Shown here in pieces: positions 21,212-59,637 of a DNA stretch of 64,000 bases. A model generated the notes under the pieces. The model had not been told where the DNA came from and made no database searches. It saw nothing but the letters and a program-made list of their open reading frames with translations. Within the stretch, counting starts at the first letter, position 1. Each line of letters begins with the position of its first letter. The position numbers and the translations under genes are program-made. Origin of the DNA: Megalobrama amblycephala (taxonomy: Eukaryota > Chordata > Actinopteri > Cypriniformes > Xenocyprididae); the NCBI RefSeq assembly GCF_018812025.1, contig NC_063063.1:2534001-2598000 (forward strand), given 5' to 3'.

Positions 21212-22807
21212 CTTGAGCTCAAAGAGACTCCATTAAAAAAAGGAAAAAGTTTGTAGAGGTATACCAGATCAACAAACACTCGTCTCGCTCGTTCTCAGCG
21301 CAGGATCGTCTGGCTGAGCGGAAAGAAAATAAAGTCAACTGGTATATTCCTGTAAATTTATAATTAATTTTCAAACAGCTTGCAGTCTGAGATCTACAAG
21401 GATTTGTGGCTTGGCATGAGTACTCAAATTACATAAAGAGCTAAATCCTTTAATCCGTTTATCATTTCACACAATCATAGTCGGAGTTCATTATTAAGTC
21501 GGTCAACATTCTTCCTGGCCAGCTGTGTACAGATCGCATTTCCAAGACATTCATTCATGCTTAAAGAATTATAGATCTAATTGTACTTACCACAAACTGC
21601 TCAAATCCGTCTTCAAGAATATGGAGCCACTATTTGAGTAGAAACGTGCCACTAATATCAAACAGCACATTTTCCTCTACATAATTCAATTTATGTTCAA
21701 ACTCTATTAGATTTTTACCCTAACCCTTTGCTTAAAAACTTAACACTACTTCTACATTTAATCATTTAACAGATGCTTTAATCTAAAGCCACTTACAAAT
21801 GAGGTAAGTCTGACACCCTTGATTCGTGTTCAACTATTAACAAAGCTTGAAATTCTGATTTAGATCTAAAGCAAAGAGTGTCCTGCATGCAACCCTGCTT
21901 GAGTCTCTATGACATGGACTTGATTTATCCGCAAAGCACATTGCATCACTCAAGAAACAAGAGTACTTGGTACATACTGAATATTTCATTCAACGGTCCC
22001 ATCACTTTAGAAACAGGACGTGTAGTCTTACAGTTAAGCATGTTAAAGATCTCAAAAGAAACCCCAAGGGGCATCTTACACCATGTTAAATCTTTGACGT
22101 GTATCATGGTGAGGTGTGTTTAGTGATGGAAACTGGTGCCAGCAGTGTGCATATTAGTTACAGTAATAATCTAACCTTTAATCCTTAATTATTCAAGAAC
22201 AATCAAGACCTTTTGACACTGCCATAATAGGGTCAAGGATATAGTTCATAGCAGTGATAAATGATCGATTGAAACTCTATTCGTGTAATTAACCCAAAGG
22301 CTGTTGGCAGTGTGTAGCTAATGAGATTTAAAGATATTTGACCAACGTTATTAAAATTACATGTGCACCTAGAACCACGTTTCTTTTATGATTTCTAAAA
22401 ATACTCCAAAAAGGAAAGATTCAACATGTGACTAAAGGTGAAAAAAAGTGAACAATTGGACAAAAAATCCATGCAGCATGACTTGTTTTGAAATGGAGTA
22501 CTAGCGCAGAATATACTCTGCAGTCTGCATGGTATGGGAAATAGCATGTGTTATTCGTATCAAAGTACTATGCTACATTATCACAAGGCATGTTTAATTA
22601 GGCAAATAGTGTCCAATTATGTCAGAAATAAAACAGTTGATTTTACTTCTGGTTCATGCATCATACTGGAACTGCAATGTCAAGCGTATTACACTATGAT
22701 ATACTGGTTTGGCAAATTAGCTATTCCATGTTTACAAAACAGACGCATGCCATGCACAGAATATTGCACACATGGCATAAATACTAGTTTGGTAGCCAGC
22801 CATACCG
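21212..22807. other. Intergenic region between the LRR gene and lsm12
   Basis: 5' flank of the LRR gene, then non-coding DNA. At 21758-21812 there is a fragment 'ctacatttaatcatttaaca' plus 'gatgctttaatctaaagcca', a repeat related to the one abutting a tanc2 splice site at 59300-59357. No gene is seen. Confidence 0.5.
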
Positions 22808-23436
22808 TATGGAAGCTTGTTTCCACCACTGAATAAAAAATAAAAAGGTAATTGCAACTTTTTATCTTACAATTCTGGCTTTATGACTCGCAAATGCGAG
22901 TTTCTATCACAATTCTGAAGATATAAACTCACAATTGCGAGAAAAAGTCAGAAGTTTATAACTTGTAATTCTGACTTTATTTCTTGCAATTGTGAATTTA
23001 TATCCTGCAGTTGAGTTTAAAACTCGCAACTGAGTTTATAACTCACAATTCTGACATTTTCTTGCAATTGAGAGTTTACAACCTGCAATTTTGAGTTTAT
23101 AACTCGCAATCCTGACTTTATTTCTCGCAATTTTGAGTTTATAACTCGCAATCCTGACTTTATTTCTTGCAATTGAGTATATAACCTGCAATTTTGAATT
23201 TATAACTCGCATTCCTGACTTTATTTCTTGCAATCCTGACTTTGCTTCTCGCAACAGAGTTTATAATCTACAATTGTGAGTTTATAACTCGCAATTCTGA
23301 CTTTCTTGCAATTTTGAGTTTATCCTGCAATTGTAACTTTATAACTTGAAATTGTGGGAAAAAAAAAAAAGTCAGAATTGTTCTTCTCGCAATTTTTTTT
23401 TTTTTTTTTATTCAGTGGTGGAAATAAGCTTCCGTA
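22808..23436. mobile_element. MITE with minisatellite core, complete copy
   Basis: Terminal inverted repeat of about 35 bp: left 'tatggaagcttgtttccacc' then 'actgaataaaaaa'; right complement 'ggtggaaataagcttccgta'. The interior is made of degenerate units of about 20-30 bp containing 'ttataactcgcaattctgac' and 'tttatttcttgcaattgag'. Partial copies lie at 16602, 40014 and 60534. Confidence 0.85.
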
Positions 23437-24241
23437 ATACTGAGCCAATGTTATGTTAATCACGGTTTAACTACTGTTGTTTTTGCAAAATGAATAAAAT
23501 GCTATTGGATTAGAACAGATGGAAAAAAATGCCACATAACCAGTGTTTCTTTCAAGCATTTAAACCTTTGACAGAAAGGGCAAATGTTTTTAACCCCTTC
23601 TGCAAGCATATTGTGTTTCTGAAAAAGCAACTGAAAGTACAGTATTACAGTCAGAATTTTTGTTACTTTTATTTTAGAAAATGTCCTTTGTAACGTGTGG
23701 CATCTGAAGTCACATTTTGTTTAAAATACAGAACAGACAGACACTTGTAGAACAAACAGCCAAAGAAAGAAAAAAAAAAAAAAAAAGCATCAAAGTAAAT
23801 AAAGCTAATAAGCTTTTCTGACTGGTTTGTTTTTTCTTTTTTTTTTGACAAAATGGAATAGAAGGCGAAGGAGGGATGTAAGAGAGAAGAAAATATGAAA
23901 AGCTATCTTTAGATGAAACACAGGAGGAGGAAGAAGGGGCAGAGAGGGGATAAGACACTGTTAGTCAAAGAAACTATGGTTTGTTTGATGGTTGGTGTTT
24001 TAAATTATCTTTATAAAGTCTAATTTAGAATGAACTCTTTTCACTCTCATGTTTCTTAAAACATTTTTGCTTTTTTTTTTTTGTTTTTTTTTTTGTTTCT
24101 TTTGTTGATCTTCCAGACCCTAGGCCCTTGGTGCATCCACCCTCGGACTACGACGCAGAGGGGGAGATGAGCGCTGGTTTCAACCAGCTGTTAGGCCCTT
24201 GATGCCCGTGGTGCCCTCCCCGGATGAGCCATACCCCCCAC
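23437..24241. other. Probable lsm12 3' untranslated/downstream region
   Basis: No protein-coding signal. It contains A- and T-rich runs (23768-23786, 24068-24098). The lsm12 3' UTR on the minus strand should lie here, but I cannot fix its end; 'tttatt' at about 23669 would be a sense-strand AATAAA. Confidence 0.4.
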
Positions 24242-34060
<9,819 letters not shown>

Positions 34061-34061
34061 A

Positions 34062-34096
<35 letters not shown>

Positions 34097-34617
34097 TAAA
34101 TAATAATTAATATTTTAATAAATAAATAAATAAATAAATAATATAAATAAAATTAAATCTTTTAAGACTCGCGATAGAGAACAACATGTAATAGGTGTAT
34201 GTCTGACGTCTGATATAAGATGAAAAAGATTTTATTTTTTTGTGTTTTATATGTTTGTATGGATGTATTTTTATTACCGTATTCCTCTACTGTAAATAAT
34301 AATAATAATAAAAAAAAATCTTACTGCAAAATTACAAAGTTTCTTATTAACTACAAAGTGTCTTCCAGAAATAACAGTCAAATATTGAACAAAAAGTATA
34401 GAGAACAATTCAGAGAATGTGAGATAAATCACAAAAACAACAACAATACAAAAGAATAAAAGTAGGCTAAAACAAAACAAATTTGTTTTGTTACATGAAT
34501 TTGCGGTTACATGAATTTGAAAAGCTTTAGAATAGGCTATTTATTGTTTTCACAATTTTCTTACTGTGTGTTCTCCTGCTTGAAAGTGTTTCAGTGAGGT
34601 TTTTTTTTTTTTTTTAG

Positions 34618-35451
34618 TTAAAGGATTAGTTCACTTTCAAATTAAAATTTCCTGATAATTTACTCACCCCCATGCCATCCAAGATGTTCATGTCCTTCTC
34701 TCTTCAGTTCGAAAAGAAATTAAGGTTTTTGATGAAAACATTCCAGGATTATTCTCCTTATAGTGGACTTCAATGGTCTCCAAACGGTTGAAGGTCAAAA
34801 TTACATTACATTACAAAATTACAAAATTACATTTCAGTGCAGCTTCAAAGGGCTTTAAACGATACCAGACGAGGAATAAGGGTCTTATCTAGAGAAACCA
34901 TCACTCATTTTCTAAAAAAAAAAAAAAAAAAAAAAAATTTTTTAAAATGATATACATTTTAACCATAAATGCTCATCTTGAACTAGCTCTCTCTTCTTTT
35001 CTATTTGAATTCCAGCTATTTGAATTCCAGCAGAACTAATGTCATATACTTGCACTACATATTGTATATGACAATTTGTTCAAACTACGTGGAGGGCAGT
35101 AATACACTTATTACTGCTGGAATTCAAATAGAAAAGAAGAAGAGAGCTAGTTCAAGATGAGCATTTATGGTTAAAATGTATACATTTTTAATTATTATTA
35201 TTTATTTTTTTAGAAAATGAGTGATGGTTTCTCAAAGACCCTTATTTCTTTGTATCATTTAAACTAATGCACTAAAACTGTCATTTTACCTTTACTGTTT
35301 GGGCTCCACTGAAGTCCACTTTAAGGAGAAAAACTAGTTTTCATCAAAAACCTATTTCTTTTATAAAGAAAGAAAGACATGAATCTTGGATGACATGGGG
35401 GTGAGTAAATTATCAGGACATTTTAATTTGATAGTGAACTAATCCTTTAAG
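34618..35451. mobile_element. TTAA-bounded fold-back MITE between lsm12 and g6pc3
   Basis: Starts TTAAAGGATTAGTTCACTTT and ends AGTGAACTAATCCTTTAA, with TTAA at both borders. The arms are long: 'ataatttactcacccccatg' pairs with 'catgggggtgagtaaattat', and 'ctctcttcttttctatttga' pairs with 'tcaaatagaaaagaagaaga'. A relative is at 50018-50840 in tanc2. It occupies nearly half of the intergenic space between two divergent genes. Confidence 0.88.
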
Positions 35452-35771
35452 CCTATTCCTGACTTGTGAATGTAAATAATTAAAAGATTAAAAATGTAAA
35501 AGCCCTTTTCATTGTTCAGATAATATTCTTCGCACATGTACTTAATAATTAGGCCTTTAATAAGGTGAACTTATAAAAACTTTTGCGTTAAAAGTATGCA
35601 AGAAGTTTGAATATGCAGTTATTTAGAATATCCATTTGAGTGAATTTTGTCCCACTGCGGTACCCGTAATAGGAGGTCTGAATGACAGATCATCTCTGAC
35701 AGTCTGTTAGCTGTAAGATAATAGTTCGATGACTTTAATGTAATGTTTGGACGTTTATTCATCATCCTATA

Positions 35772-36636
35772 ATGGAGACCATATACCGCCAAGGCGTTTG
35801 GATGGCGGAGGCTCTTCAGCGGAGGACAAGCAGCTATGAGGATTTCTGGCTCGTTTCCTCTCATATGGGAGACCCGAAAGCTGCAGTCCTGCTCGTCTTC
35901 CCGGTTGTGTTTCACATTCATCGACGGACTGGCATCGCTGTTATCTGGGTAGCAGCTTTATCAGAGTGGCTTAATTTGGTTCTCAAATGGTATGAACTGC
36001 TTTGCATGTTTGAAAACGAAACTGAATGTCAGATGACTGTAAACGAGTTTAATTATTTTTTTGTCTGAGCAAAAATTAAATATCATACATTTTTACCATG
36101 ATTTACAGAAGACACCTATTAAAATGTCAGGGATATATATATATATACTGTGTGTATATATATATATATATATATATGCCATATTAAAGACTAATTGCTT
36201 TTACCCCAAATGCTAATTACATTACAATTACATTTTTAAACTTTGCCACTATCCTAGGTTTTGCCCATTTGTCAGCAAGAATTTTTGGTAACACTTTAGT
36301 ATAGGGAACACATATAAACTATTAACTATGACTTTTCCCTCAATAAACTCCTAATTTACTGCTTATTAATAGTTAGTAAGGTAGTTGTTAAGTTTAGGTA
36401 TTGGGAAGGATTAAGAATGTAGAATAAGGTCATGCAGAATAAGGCATTAATATGTGCTTAATAAGTACTAATAAACAGCCAATATTCTATTAATATGCAT
36501 GCTAATAAGCAACTAGTTAAAAGACCATAAAATAAAGTGTTACAGAATTTTTACTCATTTAAAATGCAATAAAATTTAGTATCCTCACTTATTCTTTTAG
36601 ATAATTTAATACGTACAGGTCAGAATAAGTATGTAG

Positions 36637-36700
<64 letters not shown>

Positions 36701-39700
36701 CTTGTGAATGGTATATGATTTATAATTATTTATGGAAGCTTGTTTGTATGTTATGGTTTATTTTTGTTTCTTTGTTTTTATCATTTAATTAATAAAAAAA
36801 CATAAATAAATAAACTAGTCCTCCATGGAATAAATTATAAAAAAGGCTGTTTTTCCCCTCATAATTCATACTGCCAGCGTTGCTTATATAAGCATTACAA
36901 GTATCAATGTGACATACTAAAACCACATAGAAATCACTGAAATTATAGAAATTATTACAAAGCACTTTAAAGTTTTTTTTCTTCATATTTTATCACTTCA
37001 GTGTCAAAAATATGCTGCTTAATTTTTTATTTAATTTTATTTATTTTATTGGTAACCTTATTTACAATAAGGTTCATTAGTTAACATGAACTAATAATAA
37101 ACTGCATTTATACAGAATTTATTAATCTTTGTTAATGTTAATTTCAACATTTACTAAAACATTATTAAAATGTTGTTAACATTAGTTAATGCACTGTGAA
37201 CTAACATGAACAAACAATGAACAACTGTATTTTCATTAACTAACATTAATGAAGATTAGTAAATACAAATATGGGCACTAGAAAGTAAACTGTAGAGAAT
37301 GTTTTTTAGTTTTCATTAAATGATAGATTTAAACTCAATTTTATTGGGTTGTGAATGGCATTTCATGTTGACTAATTGATGTAATGTGACATCTAGGATC
37401 CTGTTTGGTGAGAGGCCATATTGGTGGATTGGAGAATCTGGATTGTTTTCTCAAAACCCACCGAAAGTCCAGCAGTTCCTGTCCACCTGCGAGACTGGTC
37501 CAGGTAAAGCAGCAAAATAATCCTCTGTATTATAGATCATTTTACCTCAACCCTTTCCAGATGTCAAGACATTTGTTATGAGCCGTAATTCCTCATTCAT
37601 CTTTCTCAGGCAGTCCGTCAGGTCATGCCATGGTCACTAGTGCTGTCTGGTGGCTGATCGTCTCTTCACTGGCGTCGTTCTTTCACACTCGCACAGGCAG
37701 GTCTGTCTTTAACCCATTTAAAGCCTATTAAAGGTGCAATATGTAAGAATTTTGCAGTAAAATATCCAAAAAACACTAGGTCAGTGTTATATATTTTGTT
37801 CACTTGAGTACTTACAATATTCCAAATATTTGCAACTATTTGTAAATCGTGAGAAAATTGCAATTTTAACCAAGGCTCCAGGACGTGTGAGGAGTCGCCT
37901 GTCAATGGCGTCATTCCCGCGTTACCCTCGGTTTTTTGTAGAAACCATGGAAACACCAAAGACGCTTTAATATTTACATGTTTTAATAGGCAAGGGAACA
38001 ACGGTTTAGATATATTTATAGACAGAAAATGGATTGTTGTATAGCTCAACACGTTTAGTCTTATTGTTTAAATCAATTTTCTTGATTTTTTTGCGAGTAC
38101 CATGTTTTACCACGCCTCAGAGAAAAACACTATTTTGTCAAATAGCTAACATAGCATAATCAGATGCAGCTTTATTTTTATTAACAGTAATACAACATTT
38201 TCTCCATCATACAATACGTTTTAAAATTAATTGCATGCCATTTATCAACACAAGCCATCCAGCATTTAATATGATATTGTAAAATCAATCTATCTTACTG
38301 CAGTGTGTAACAGTGTCGAACGCACAGAATAATGTTATAACATCATTTTCAACACTCTTAAATGTATCTAATATGATAAACAGAGCTGCGTTACCTCATA
38401 CTCATGACTGGAAAAGCGGAAGCGGCGCCGGCGACTGTGTCATAATAAAAGTCCTGCTGCTCGTGAGGCGTGTGTTGATCAATCGCTCCAGCTCCTCGTT
38501 CAGCTCCACAACACTCGCTCCTGCTCTGCTTCATACTACAGTAACGTTAATAATCGCATCCATGAACATGATTTCTTCCCGACTCCAATCCCTATTCTTT
38601 TCCACCGTCCGTTGAGATGGAGACCACATGTCCCAAGATTCCACGCTCAAACTTGGCGTCATCAAACTACGCCTTTGTTTTGAATATGCCTCTAGCGACC
38701 TCTAGCGGACAGAAATCATACATACAGCACCTATAAGTAAACTTCAAAATAAGTTTTATTGTAATATTTCAAGATCAATATTTACTGAACTGAAGCAACT
38801 GAAGTAAACCTTACTTTATTATCCATACATCATTTTTTTAAAATGGAAAATTAATGTTAAAATGTGAGTATCAAATATGATCATCATCAGGCTTTTGAGG
38901 AAGGTTTATTTGTTCATCTCTCAGTCATCATTGTATTGCATTGGATTATATGTTTTAAAACTACAGAGCTTTGATCATAAAACTAAGCATTTAAATATCC
39001 TCTCACTAAGACATTATTAGGAGATATAGAGTGATGATGACTGATTTTTATATTGGCCATATAAATATCATCATCTGCACCAATTTCCACGTATTTGCTC
39101 AGTTTGAGCCTCTAAATAAAACTGCTTTTCTCCTCTTCAAGTTTGAGCTCCATATTCTCAATATATCATACTATATGAACCATAAAAGCCTGATGTATCA
39201 AATATGATACTCTACAAATAAAACACTTGTTTTTAAATTCTTTGTCTATTGTTCCATTTTTTAAAAAATGAGCTTTTTTCTACTATCATAAGGTTCTCTA
39301 ATGACTCACATCACAGTGTTAGTGTAGGTATATGAATGTTATTTATTCATATGTAATGCTAACTAAACAAACTCTTTCTCATACAGTAAGATGTTAGCTG
39401 CAGTGCCGTATCTGTTGTATGCAGTATTTCTGGGATGTGTGGGCCTTTCCCGGATCTTCATCCTGGCTCACTTCCCTCATCAAGTCATTGCAGGTCTTCT
39501 GACAGGTCAGTCTTAAATACATACATACATACTCACTATCTTAAAAAAAATAAAAAGCCAGGAAGATCTTTATGGACTTTCTCCACAGGAGTGTTGCTGG
39601 GGATTTATCTGAACCGGACTGTGCCTGAATGTCGCCCTCTGCTGTTCTTCTTTTGCTGTAGCTTGACTTTGCTCTTTGGAGCACTTGTGCTGCATGGTGC

Positions 39701-41206
39701 CCTGCAAAAGACTGGGATTGATCTTTCTTGGTGGGTACAATGTGATATTGAGTTAATATTGTGTAAAAATTGTACATTCTTTTAGTTTAACACGTTTAAT
39801 TTCAGCACATGTGTACATCTCAATTGTTACAATTAAATTGTGTCACATAAGGTGTGGACCATGAACCCTTTTCACAGGCTGTGATGACACGTTTCAACAG
39901 TTATAAACATTGTAAATCTAGCAAATATTTTTTTTTTATAACACTGTACTTTGTTATATTACCCTGGCATTAAATTTCACAAAACAACCAGTAACTAGAG
40001 TCATATGGAAGCTTGTTTCCGCCACTGAATAAAAAATAAAAAAGGTAATTGTGATTTTTTTTTTATCTCAAAATTCTGGCTTTTTTCTCTTGCAGTTGTG
40101 TGATATAAACTCACAATTGAGTTATAATGTCAGAATTGCGATATAAAGTTGCAATTGCTAATTATAAAGTCAGAATTGTGAGAGATAAACTCTTCATTTT
40201 CCCTCAGAACTCGCAATTGCGACTTTGGAAATTGATTCGATGGTTGTGGTTTGCTATTGGTCTATCTCATGTGAGTGACAGGTTGCCCCGCCCTCACGCC
40301 AATAAACACATCAAAAGAGAAGAGATGATGCTGAAAGAGGGAGGGGAAGTTATTTTGATTAAAAATTAAGAGGGTACATACATTTAAAAAAAATAATGAT
40401 GCAGTAAATACTGATAAATGCTGCAAAAGAAGGTGACTTTAATACTGATGCATACGTTTTTCTAATGCCTCAGCTGAGAAAGTGACAGTAAATTTGACAT
40501 CTTTCTCTCTTCTGACCATTGTAATAATTTTTTTCCTCTTTTGCAAAGTCACAGAAATGCTACAGTCATGGATTGTTTTTGTTTTTTTGTTTGTTTGCAG
40601 AATTTGGAGCAAATGGGAATGCAAAAATAATTCTTTTTTGTAGTTTCCATTCACCACTATAGAAGTTATTTGGCTTTTAAGAACCCCGAAAATATGAAAA
40701 TGGTCAATTAAAAAAAAATGCATTATCAGTCAACCATTAATTATAATGTATTAGTCCTCAATATATCTCACACACATTGCATATTTGTATTAATGAGTTA
40801 ATGTTAATCTGTATGAATGACTTCTTTCACTGCAAGCTTACACTCTTCTACTGTGAACCACAGGTCCATCTCACTGGCTAGGAGGTGGTGTTCTCACTCC
40901 GAGTGGATCCGTTTGGACACGGCGCCCTTCTCCTCTCTGAACCGTGATGCCGGGGTTCTGCTAGGACTTGGACTTTCACAGTATTGGAAGCCAGGTGGAT
41001 GGGCTCTTCCGTGGGTACCCAGGACTCTCTGTCTGGCCCTCTCGTCCATCGCCCTCCACTACATCAGCAGTTTCCCTTTGCCCACTGTTCCTCCTCTTCT
41101 CTTCTACACCCTGTTCTTTCTGAAATACACCATTGTGCCGCAGGTGGTCATGGTGTTAGTACCGGGATTTGTGCATCTCCTCACAGCCAAACCCAAGAGG
41201 GAGTAA
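35772..41206 (+). CDS. g6pc3: Glucose-6-phosphatase catalytic subunit 3, six exons
   Basis: Exons 35772-35989, 37397-37503, 37610-37700, 39387-39505, 39589-39730 and 40864-41206 join in frame (1020 nt, 339 residues; human is 346). It hydrolyses glucose-6-phosphate (and 1,5-anhydroglucitol-6-phosphate) in the ER lumen; loss in humans causes severe congenital neutropenia. The phosphatidic-acid-phosphatase signature is complete: K72 and R79-P80 in KWILFGERP, PSGH with H114, and SRIFILAH with R161 and H167. These positions equal the R79, H114 and H167 I recall for human G6PC3. Multiple hydrophobic segments fit the nine-span topology. All introns are GT-AG. It is divergent from lsm12 and convergent with tanc2. 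Confidence 0.97.
36138..36178. repeat. (AT)n microsatellite
   Basis: AT/GT dinucleotide tract with a 'tgtgtgta' interruption in g6pc3 intron 1. Confidence 0.85.
36297..36544. mobile_element. 248-bp MITE with 'GGTAACACTTTA' ends and 8-bp target duplication
   Basis: Starts 'ggtaacactttagtataggg' and ends 'aaaataaagtgttaca'. The octamer GAATTTTT flanks both sides (36289-36296 and 36545-36552). A second copy is at 61926-62182. It lies in g6pc3 intron 1. Confidence 0.9.
36641..36698. repeat. (AT)n microsatellite
   Basis: A nearly pure run of about 29 AT units in g6pc3 intron 1. Confidence 0.95.
37044..37275. mobile_element. MITE, 'GTTAACATGAACTAA' family
   Basis: 'aataaggttcattagttaac' and 'atgaactaataataaactgc' on the left, with the inverted motif 'agttcacagtgcattaacta'-type words (read as 'ttagttaatgcactgtgaac') and 'actaacattaatgaagatta' on the right. 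I recognise it as a common fish interspersed element. Its borders are approximate. Confidence 0.6.
37728..38735. mobile_element. Dispersed element, 'AAAGGTGCAATATGTAAGAA' family
   Basis: Starts 'ttaaaggtgcaatatgtaag' and ends near 'catacatacagcacctata', short inverted ends. The interior ('aggagtcgcctgtcaatggc', 'aaaccatggaaacacc') is characteristic of a repeat I recognise from cyprinid introns. It lies in g6pc3 intron 3 and is non-coding. Confidence 0.65.
40014..40225 (+). repeat. 'TATGGAAGCTTGTTTCC' element, truncated copy
   Basis: 'tatggaagcttgtttccgcc' then 'actgaataaaaaataaaaaa' and 'cagaattgcgatataaagtt' words. The right terminus is missing. It lies in g6pc3 intron 5. Confidence 0.75.
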
Positions 41207-41880
41207 AAATGTCGCAGTTTTCGGTGTTTGAACCAGCCATTGACACAAATCATCTTGAAGATCGATCATTAATGGAGTAATATTGAAATACAAGAAGACA
41301 ATACAGTTGCTTGCAGCTTTAAAGATTGTTTTGCAACAACAACAAAAAAGTGATATGGATGGAATATGGATTGCTGCAGTTCATAAACATTTAGTTTGTG
41401 CCAAAGAAACTATTAAGTGAAATTCTTGTTCTTTCACGTTCAATTGTTTACTCTATTTATTTATTCTTTCGTTTTTTAAGCTTTCAAGTTATTTGAATTG
41501 TTTTGGACCAATCTATATTCTGTCTCAGCAAAGAGGTGAAGAAAACTAGATTTGATCTGTTCAAAAATTCGTCACCAAGATTTTTTTCTTCTTCTTTTTT
41601 TCTTTAGTGTTGGTAAATTGTTCAAAATTTAAACTAAATTGTTCTAGGTTGTTGCTTGTTTTTTTTTGTTTGTTTTAGCATCTGCCAGGGGAAAAACTAA
41701 ACTCCGATCACTCAGAAATGTAACTTTCTATCCTCAACAACCTGCATGATTTGAGTATATGTCAGTTTAATATGTGGGGGTTTGTCAACTATGAGCAATA
41801 GTCATGATGTTTGTCTTGATTTAATTGGTTGCCACTGAAAGGACAAATAGTACAGTTCTGTAACAGCTGTAGGCATATAT

Positions 41881-42188
41881 TTAAAGGGATAGTTCACCCA
41901 AAGATGAAAATTTCATCATCATTTACTCACCCTTATGTTGTTCCAAACCTGTATGAGTCAAAAGATGATATTTTGAATACTGTTTGTAATCAAACAGTTG
42001 ACGGTAGATATTGACATCCACTGTAGGAAAAAAAATACTATGGAAGTCATGGCTACCGTCAACTGTCTGGTCACTAGAATATCTTCTTTTGTGTTCAACA
42101 GAAGAAAGAAACTCGTACAGGTTTGCAACAACATAAGGGTGAGTAAATGATGACGAAATTTTCATTTTTGGGTGAACTATCCCTTTAA
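41881..42188. mobile_element. TTAA-bounded MITE, best-preserved copy
   Basis: Starts TTAAAGGGATAGTTCACCC and ends GGGTGAACTATCCCTTTAA. The arms are complementary almost to the centre ('catcatttactcacccttat' against 'ataagggtgagtaaatgatg'). It lies downstream of g6pc3, possibly within its 3' UTR. Confidence 0.92.
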
Positions 42189-44179
42189 AGTAAACCACAA
42201 TAAAAGGAATCATCTTTTAAGCTTGACCAGTGTTATACATTTCTTATATTTAAAGTAACTACTGTTAAACATAAACCATATAAAAATGACCACTGACATG
42301 ATAAAAACACATTCTGGTTTATTGAAGTCATTAAACGTTGTCACAGCGCTCTGAAAGCTCACATTTACAGACGAAAAACTCTGCTTAGCAAGCAAATACA
42401 TTAAAATCAACTCAAATCCAATTGAAAAATAAAAAGAATGGCCAAACCCTTTAGAGGTAAATGTAACGTCTCTACTGTTGAGTTTGGTGGAGATGAGTGT
42501 GAGATTTTTTTGTGATCATTATTTCTGTTAAGTTCCTCTATTGGAGACATACGGCAGATTCACGAATGTCTGTGTATGTCGATTTCGGAGGGGAATGGAG
42601 GATAAATCATGCGTCTGGTTATGTACAGCAAAAATAACTCGCACTGAAAACCACAACACCCGAAAGAGGCCCTTGATGAGCCCTCTGTCTTTATTTCACT
42701 TTTCCCCAAAGTTGACCATCTCTCGATTCAAGCAGGTTTACACTGACAGCACTAGAAAGGTGAATATGGTTGCCTTTAAGACAAGCTGTCTAGATATCTG
42801 TTCATATACTGTATTTTTGAGAAGATCTGACCAAAGCCACATGTAAGCTCTGCATGTATGCATAATATTGCATTCTGAAGCCGAGAATTTCAAAAGGAAC
42901 TAGCTGAATAGTTTTTTTTTGTTGTTTTTTTTTTACACGACAAATACACTATTTCAAAACGGCTGGTTTGCTTTTGGGTAGTGTGTGATGCCACTGAACT
43001 GTGTTTGACACGTGAGGCTCATCAAGTCCTTCTCGCGCCGCATTTGGCGACGCGTTTTCAGAGGAGAGCAGGATTTTGTATGCGTGAACACATTTGGCCA
43101 CTATATACAGCAAGTACACTGCGCTCTATAAAGGCTGTTATATACACATTTTATATCTTTTTAAAAACATAATTTTGCTCTTTTATATTATTGTTCATTC
43201 ATTTGCTTGAAAAATTAGAATTGCACCAAGGACAATGACTTCTATTTGTTTTCTAGTAGTACAACTAATCACAGGTTATTTTCCAGTGTTCACTGAACGT
43301 TCGTTAGTAAGGATGTCCTATCCCAGATCAAAAAAACAAAAAGAACTTCAGCCCCCCAATATTCACATTCCATACAATCCTTACAAATGAATAAAGTGCT
43401 CTCTTTCTTCAAAATGTCACAGACAGTCAGTGCAGACCGAAGTTACGAATAAAAGTTTAAAAGTTAAAACAAACAAACTTCACTTGATATACTGATGCTT
43501 CCCTGTGACAATGCAATATTCCATTTCTCAGAACAATAAAGAAACTGAAAAAAAAAAAAGAGAAGAAATTGTATTACTACCTTGCAAACGCCCCTGAAAC
43601 TTTGTGTTGCGTAGTATACATACTGTAGAGTTCATAAGACGTCTATGGTGTGTTACATTCTTCTATTTGAAATACGGCAGGATTGCCACTCCACTTGCTA
43701 ATTAACTGAAATCATTCTTTAAATAAAGAAAAAAGCTATATGAGGGTTACTTGAAACTCATATTAAGCTTATTCCCAAGAAATTGATTGAACTAATATTA
43801 TTGCCACTCTACAACTGTGAATTTTGACAAACAATATTTCTGCTTGGGAGCCAGAATTATAAGGTAATAACTGTAAAGATAATGATCTCCAGTCATAAAA
43901 TCTGAATCGTTATTTTGAAAATATCTGATAACATTTCCAAAGCTCAAATCAATAGTTACAAAATTAAAGACAAAAAACCCAAACAAAAATTAAAAAATAA
44001 ACCTGACACAAAAACTGCTTTAATATTTCTATACATCATATAACTTAATTATAAATATTCCTCTTTTCCTTCTGTAACTACAGCTTAGTTTTTCTGAAAC
44101 ATTTTTTTCCTTTTTACAGCATTGAATAATCCAACAATATGATGTCCAGAAAGCCTAGCAAATTTGTTTAGTTTCATTG

Positions 44180-44180
<1 letters not shown>

Positions 44181-44212
<32 letters not shown>
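44181..44212. repeat. (GA)n microsatellite
   Basis: About 16 GA units, in the likely tanc2 3' UTR. Confidence 0.9.
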
Positions 44213-44218
<6 letters not shown>

Positions 44219-44682
44219 TAAATGAGAGACAGAATGAGTTAGATTCCCAGAACACATAGATTCCCAGTTTTATATCTGCTTTAGTGCTAGGAACGATGGC
44301 AAGACACTGTTTCTCTGCAGGTAGGCCTCTGTTGTGGAACGTCAATAATAATGTGCTTTCTTATAATGTGCAGAGATTCATAGAGCATTTTTATCTTTAC
44401 ATACTGTATTCTAATACTCCAAACGGGTGCTGTCAGGATATCTGGAGCCTGTTCACCACGCAAATTCTAAAAACTATGTTTTTACCAACAGAAGTAGGCA
44501 CAGGTATTTGTACACAACTTTGTAACACTGGTTTTTAGTTTATTAAAAGTATTTATACTATTCAGTTTTCTTTACTTTAAATACTGGTTTTAATATCCTG
44601 CACTTACACAGTCCCTTACGTATAACCTGTCACAAACATTCACTGTCACACACACCTTTGTGCCCACCCTTTTGGGTGCCTA

Positions 44683-59637
<14,955 letters not shown>

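Larger units (their letters stand above)
41207..44682. other. Convergent 3' region of g6pc3 (+) and tanc2 (-)
   Basis: No further coding sequence is recognised. The two genes end tail to tail, so both 3' UTRs should fall here. The tanc2 UTR on the minus strand could be long: 42850-44680 is low in repeats, apart from a GA tract and a poly-T run at 42912-42933. Exact polyadenylation sites cannot be assigned. Confidence 0.5.
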
